In this document: positions 60,415 to 64,000 of the stretch, piece after piece
Layout: every line of letters begins with the position of its first letter
Numbering within the stretch: position 1 is the stretch's first letter
Source: Xiheicaenibacterium sp046351325
Lineage (GTDB): Bacteria; Myxococcota_A; Polyangia; Polyangiales; Polyangiaceae
Direction: 5' to 3'
Length of the DNA: 64,000 nucleotides
Assembly (NCBI GenBank): GCA_046351325.1
Contig: JAXLYR010000003.1
Span: forward strand, 310,001-374,000
The notes under the pieces: generated by a model
Database searches by the model: none
Seen by the model: the letters and a program-made list of their open reading frames with translations, nothing else
Told to the model about the DNA's origin: nothing
Made by a program: the position numbers and the translations under genes

Positions 60415-60870
60415 ATGTCAGCAGCCTTGAACGCCACCGCGCCCTTTCAATTCGACACCGGGACGCCTCCTCTGGTGGTCTTGACGATGCGCAGCCCGAT
60501 GGTGGACGCCGACTACGCCAAGATGTTCGTGGAGTGGGAGGCTATTCTGAGCCGCCGAAACACCATCGTCGCGATCACGGACGCGCGTGCGATCAAGGAC
60601 CGAGGGACACCCAAGCAGCGCGCCGTCATCGCCGAGTGGACGAAGCGCATCGAGCCCCTCGTGCGCAGCTACTCTCGCGGCCACGCGGTGGTGGTCGACA
60701 ACGCCCTCGTGCGAGGCGCGATGACCGCTGTCAGCTGGCTGCACAAAACCCCCGTCCCCGAGGCCTATTTCACGCGCTTCGACGAGGCCGTCGATTGGTG
60801 TGTGCTCCAGCTCGAGAAGAGCAACGTCGCTGTGCCCCCTTCGCTTCGTGCGCTTGGCACGAAGCGATGA
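60415..60870 (+). CDS. small STAS-like protein
   Basis: 151 residues. There is no signal or membrane segment. The plan FQFDTGTPPLVVLTMRSPMV, DADYAKMFVEWEAILSRRNT, IVAITDARAIKDRGTPKQRA, YSRGHAVVVDNALVRGAMTA and AYFTRFDEAVDWCVLQL follows the strand-helix order of STAS/SpoIIAA-like domains seen in small regulatory proteins. No phosphorylatable Ser consensus is evident. A regulatory role is inference. It ends 22 bases before the next lipoprotein gene. Confidence 0.55.
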   Translation: MSAALNATAPFQFDTGTPPLVVLTMRSPMVDADYAKMFVEWEAILSRRNTIVAITDARAIKDRGTPKQRAVIAEWTKRIEPLVRSYSRGHAVVVDNALVRGAMTAVSWLHKTPVPEAYFTRFDEAVDWCVLQLEKSNVAVPPSLRALGTKR

Positions 60871-60892
60871 ACAGGGTGCTATCCTCGCTCGC

Positions 60893-62089
60893 GTGCGCGC
60901 GTGGCCCCTCGCGATCCTCCTCGGCTGCCAAGCAAATGGAAGTCGCACGGTAGAGCCCACCGCGGTCAGCAGCGCGAGCGTCACGGCCCCGGCTTCTTCG
61001 ACCGCACCACCCCCGAGCGCGTCGGCTGTCACCTCGGCCTCGGCCCCACTGCCTGACCCAGCGCCCGAGTCCGTGCGCACGCTGCCCGGCTTCGTCGCTT
61101 ATGCGCGCGATCCCTCCTCGAACCTCGAGTCCCTCGCCCGGGTCTATGGCAAGCCGACCCGCAGCGCGTTCTCGTTGGAGTATGTGTTCGCCCAGCCGAT
61201 CGGCGGCGTAGCCTCCATTGCTTGGGTCGGTCGACAGAACCAGAACCGTGAGTTCCTGCGCGAGGTCAGGGTGCAATTCGACAAGCCGCTCCCGACCATT
61301 GATGCGCTCGCCCGACAATTCAACGCCAAGCTGGCCAAAGGGGATATTGCCATCAAGCAGGGGTGCGTCGACGCGCCCTGTCCACATACGACGTTGTCAG
61401 CATCCATCGCCGGCTCGACAGTCGAGCTCCACTTGGACCTCTTTCGCACGACGGAGAAGGTCGACGGCGTCGACGTGGGCGGCTGGGCGGAGCGCGGTGA
61501 TCCGAAGAAGCTCCAGGTCCGCACTTTGAGCTTCGACCTCGTCGATCAAGGCTGTCGCAAGAGCACGCCGGTCGCGTCTCCCGTGCCGCTCCCGTCACCC
61601 TCGACCAACGAGCAGCGCACGACCGCGAAGGTCCTCCTCGACGCCGGCCGGCTCTTCGCCGCAGACACGTACGATATGGGCGCGCTGGAGACCGCACTGG
61701 GCGTCACGCTGCCCCGCGAGAAACATTGTTGTCAGCGACAGACTGTACCGTTCACGAACGACGAAATGGTCGCGACGCTCGGTCCTATCTTCAAACCCAT
61801 CTTCGACGAGAACGAGCTGTCCCATCGAACCGAGGTCTTCCTCTCGGCGTCCAAGGCCATCGAGCTCTTCGAGGTCCCTGGCTTCCAATACGTGGACGAC
61901 GAGTCGATGTTGTGTGGGATATGGGGTGACGACAATCACCTCTTCGAGCTCTTCAACTCGAGTGGATATAGGGTCTTCTTGTTGGTTCACACGGCCCGCG
62001 GGGGCGCATCGAGCGGCGGGAGCACGCTGATCACTGCGATGAAGCTCGAGCGGCGCGTGAGGACGACGGAGCCCTTCACGATATTCTGA
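60893..62089 (+). CDS. lipoprotein, unknown function
   Basis: 398 residues. The GTG at 60893 gives VRAWPLAILLGCQANGS, a short signal with lipobox LLGC; longer in-frame starts would add non-signal residues. A Ser/Ala/Pro linker to about residue 60 precedes SLARVYGKPTRSAFSLEYVF, LREVRVQFDKPLPTIDALAR, KGDIAIKQGCVDAPCPHT, ETALGVTLPREKHCCQRQTV and a final strand set (KAIELFEVPGFQYVDDESML). Several Cys pairs suggest an exported, disulfide-bonded protein. No family was recognised. It converges with dinB. Confidence 0.62.
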   Translation: MRAWPLAILLGCQANGSRTVEPTAVSSASVTAPASSTAPPPSASAVTSASAPLPDPAPESVRTLPGFVAYARDPSSNLESLARVYGKPTRSAFSLEYVFAQPIGGVASIAWVGRQNQNREFLREVRVQFDKPLPTIDALARQFNAKLAKGDIAIKQGCVDAPCPHTTLSASIAGSTVELHLDLFRTTEKVDGVDVGGWAERGDPKKLQVRTLSFDLVDQGCRKSTPVASPVPLPSPSTNEQRTTAKVLLDAGRLFAADTYDMGALETALGVTLPREKHCCQRQTVPFTNDEMVATLGPIFKPIFDENELSHRTEVFLSASKAIELFEVPGFQYVDDESMLCGIWGDDNHLFELFNSSGYRVFLLVHTARGGASSGGSTLITAMKLERRVRTTEPFTIF

Positions 62090-62097
62090 CAAGTCTG

Positions 62098-63309
62098 TTA
62101 GTCGCGCCTCCGCGGCACCGTTGTCGCGAGGTGGACTGCGTCGTAACCGAACTTCGCGCGGACCCGATCGACCGCACGCGAGCGGCGATCGTCCTTGTCG
62201 AACAGCTCGAGCTGCACGTCGTCGGGCTCGAGGTTGGAGAGGGCCACGCCGAGCAAGCGAATCCCGAGCGAGCGGGTGCGCGCTGCGCGGTAGAGCTCGA
62301 AGATCGCGCGGCGAACCACCGTGTCCGAGTGCGTCGGGCTGATCGTGACCGAGCGCGTGATCGTGTAGAAGTCGACCCAGCGGAGGCGCAAAGTCACGGT
62401 GCGCGCCCTCATCCCGCGCTTGCGAGCGCGGAAGCAGACGCGCTCCGCGAGCGACGACAGGATGGCCTCCGCGACGGCGCCGCTGTGCTCGACGAAGGTC
62501 CGCTCGTTCGAGATCGTGCCGAGCCGCTCTCCGCGCGGGTCGTGCTCGCGAAAGGCCGGGCGCTCCCGTCCGAGCCATGCGCTGCCCTCGCCGCGAGCGC
62601 TCGCGCGCAAGGCCTCGGTGCTCCGACCGAAGATGGGTCGCAGCTTCTCCTCGGAGGCGAGCGTGAGCTGGCCGAGCGTCTCGATGCCGGCCTCGTTGAG
62701 CTTCCTCTCCGCGACAGGGCCGATGCCGGGCAGCTTGCGCACGGGCAGGGGAGCGAGCGTCTCGGCTTCGGTGCCCGCTCGCACGAGGCGGACGCCGCGC
62801 GGCTTCGCGAGGCCGCACGCGACCTTCGCCATGGACTTGCTGGTCGCGATGCCCGCGCTCGACGGGAGGCCGAGCTCCGTCGCGATGGCGTCGGTCATCT
62901 CACGCACGACGCGGGCGATCGTCGCGTCGTCATCCTCGTCCGAGGGCTTGCGGTAGAGCCCCTCGCATCCGTGGAAGTCGATGTAGTGCTCGTCGATCGA
63001 CGCCGCGCGCACGATCGGGCTGTAGCGCTCGACGATCGCGCGCACGTCCGCGGAGTATCGCGAGTACTCGCGGTGGTGCCCCGGCAGAAAGATCGCGTCC
63101 GGCGCGAGGCGGCTCGCGTCGCGGATCGACATCCCGGAGCGCACGCCGAAGACGCGCGCCTCGTAGCTCGACGAGAGCACGACGCCGCGGCCGTTCTTGC
63201 CGCCGCCGACGACCACCGCTTTGCCCTCGAGGCTGGGATCCAACAGGCGCTCGACCGACACGAAGAAGGTGTCGAGGTCCATGCAGCAGACGCGCGGCTC
63301 GGCACCCAC
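62098..63309 (-). CDS. dinB: Y-family DNA polymerase IV
   Basis: 403 residues. An error-prone translesion polymerase. Motifs are CCMDLDTFFVSVERLLDP (first catalytic Asp), VVLSSSYEARVFGVRSGMSI, AASIDEHYIDFHG (the SIDE signature with the catalytic Asp-Glu), AGIATSKSMAKVACGLAKP, and the HhH region LPVRKLPGIGPVAERKLNEA. A QLELF motif near the C-terminus (DDVQLELFDKDD) fits sliding-clamp binding. No SOS box was recognised just upstream. It stands alone between a lipoprotein gene and the cyclic-nucleotide-binding-like gene. Confidence 0.93.
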   Translation of the reverse strand: MGAEPRVCCMDLDTFFVSVERLLDPSLEGKAVVVGGGKNGRGVVLSSSYEARVFGVRSGMSIRDASRLAPDAIFLPGHHREYSRYSADVRAIVERYSPIVRAASIDEHYIDFHGCEGLYRKPSDEDDDATIARVVREMTDAIATELGLPSSAGIATSKSMAKVACGLAKPRGVRLVRAGTEAETLAPLPVRKLPGIGPVAERKLNEAGIETLGQLTLASEEKLRPIFGRSTEALRASARGEGSAWLGRERPAFREHDPRGERLGTISNERTFVEHSGAVAEAILSSLAERVCFRARKRGMRARTVTLRLRWVDFYTITRSVTISPTHSDTVVRRAIFELYRAARTRSLGIRLLGVALSNLEPDDVQLELFDKDDRRSRAVDRVRAKFGYDAVHLATTVPRRRD

Positions 63310-63348
63310 GCCTCGAGCTTAGCGCACTGAACGAGCGCGCAGTTGCGA

Positions 63349-64000
63349 TCAGGCTCGGAGCAGCTCGACCAGCGAAGGCAACACAGACACGAGCTCGAGC
63401 GTCACCATACGGGAGGCGACGAGGATGAGCGCGCCCGACTCTCCCGCGCGAACGTCCGCGGAGACCGGGGTCGCGTCGAGCACGATCTCCGGGAGCACCA
63501 CGTCGCCCGAGCTGTACTCGCGTGGCTCATCGTTGGCTTGGGTGACGATCGTGCCGCACCCGACGACGGTGAGTCCGCCGAGGTCGTGCCCCTTTGCGGT
63601 GAGGCACTCGTTGGGCTCGAGCCATCGTGTCTTGAATCGATCGAAGGCCGCGAGTCGCCCGCTCTCGTCGAGATCCCCGAAGGGGCCCATCGTCGCGCCC
63701 GCGAGGGCGGCGAAGCGATCGCCTCGCTCTCGCAGATCGTCGAGCACCCATGGGCAATCGCGGAGGATCGATTCGAACGTGGCCCTCGCCCAAGAGGCGA
63801 CCCGAGACGGCTCGGTCGCGACCAACCTCACCGAGGTCGCGTCCTCGTGGCTCACCAGCGTCGAGACCATCGTGCCGCGCGCGACCTGGGCCGCTGCTGC
63901 GTCTGCGACCGTCGCGCAGACGGCAGCGGCGCCGCTCACGACGAGCGCGACCCCGAAGCCGGAGACCTCTTCTTCGACACCGAGATCGGCGATCGAAGCG
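63349..64000 (-). CDS. cyclic-nucleotide-binding-like protein, N-terminus outside window
   Basis: Open to the right edge, so the 5' part is missing; a GTG at 63939 is in frame, but upstream codons (GVEEEVSGFGVALVVSGAAA) continue the domain. Two stretches fold like cNMP-binding beta rolls. The first runs from the edge to about 63750. The second is LEPNECLTAKGHDLGGLTVV, CGTIVTQANDEPREYSSGDV, VLPEIVLDATPVSADVRAGE and ALILVASRMVTLELVSVLP. The phosphate-binding Arg-Ser/Thr-Ala pattern reads VSADV, so nucleotide binding is uncertain. No output domain is visible. Confidence 0.6.
   Translation of the reverse strand, partial: ASIADLGVEEEVSGFGVALVVSGAAAVCATVADAAAAQVARGTMVSTLVSHEDATSVRLVATEPSRVASWARATFESILRDCPWVLDDLRERGDRFAALAGATMGPFGDLDESGRLAAFDRFKTRWLEPNECLTAKGHDLGGLTVVGCGTIVTQANDEPREYSSGDVVLPEIVLDATPVSADVRAGESGALILVASRMVTLELVSVLPSLVELLRA

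Noticed and set aside
60855..60875. Sigma-54 promoter (TGGCAC match)
   Set aside because: The required TTGC-type -12 element is missing at the correct spacing, and the match lies inside a coding end.

Overview
The window is one contiguous piece of a high-GC bacterial chromosome. It most resembles Myxococcota, probably order Polyangiales. The reasons are very high GC with strong G/C third positions, many serine/threonine kinases and FHA proteins, RCC1-repeat and DUF4331 proteins, and an unusual number of lipoproteins with Gly-Gly-x or Ala/Ser-rich linkers (about 23 of 55 protein genes). No IS element, prophage, integron, CRISPR array or rRNA operon was seen. Two tRNAs are present, Ser(GCT) and a very unusual Leu(CAA).

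Layout. 1-3.3 kb: end of a chemosensory operon (CheW-like fragment, soluble MCP-like protein, CheA with two HPt domains). 3.3-4.5 kb: tRNA-Ser, a c-type-heme lipoprotein, a structured intergenic stretch and a tiny lipoprotein. 4.5-8 kb: membrane MCP followed by glycerol kinase. 8.2-9.2 kb: UPF0158 protein. 9.3-13.1 kb (minus): folP-cdaA-cdaR plus a SurA-like exported protein, the c-di-AMP synthesis module linked to folate synthesis. 13.1-21.3 kb (minus): Pro/Ala-rich Ser/Thr kinase, HAD phosphatase, membrane sulfatase-fold enzyme carrying a MopE-type metal-binding insert, XerC/D recombinase, membrane protein, ABC-2 permease. 21.3-26.8 kb: sirtuin, then minus-strand lipoproteins including a hydrolase-like protein without its serine nucleophile and a CxxxC-repeat protein. 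26.9-28.2 kb: small protein plus FIST sensor. 28.2-35.1 kb (minus): PilP-like, RCC1-like, M3 peptidase and ClpV-type ATPase. 35.2-41.3 kb: DsbA-like lipoprotein, SDR, FHA protein and a kinase/AAA/TPR signalling protein. 41.3-51.8 kb: accessory lipoproteins, DUF4331 protein, TPR lipoprotein and a FHA-sigma-54 activator. 52-58.5 kb: DUF2252 lipoprotein, GNAT, RseP-like protease and exported proteins. 58.5-64 kb: more lipoproteins, tRNA-Leu, small STAS-like protein, DinB polymerase and a cut-off cyclic-nucleotide-binding-like protein.

How parts work together. Several units are translationally coupled by 4-base overlaps: CheW-like/MCP-like, cdaA/cdaR/SurA-like, permease/membrane protein, M3 peptidase/RCC1, FHA/kinase. 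The strongest themes are envelope biology (lipoproteins, S2P protease, peptidase, DsbA-like, sulfatase-fold) and phospho-signalling (two kinases, FHA adaptors, sigma-54 activator, chemosensory proteins, c-di-AMP).

The most unusual items are the tRNA-Leu(CAA) with no long variable arm, the CxxxC-repeat lipoprotein, the sulfatase/MopE fusion with a non-canonical nucleophile region, the CdaA with an RHQ motif and long tail, and the serine-less hydrolase-like lipoprotein. No clearly new multi-gene defence or mobile system was recognised.
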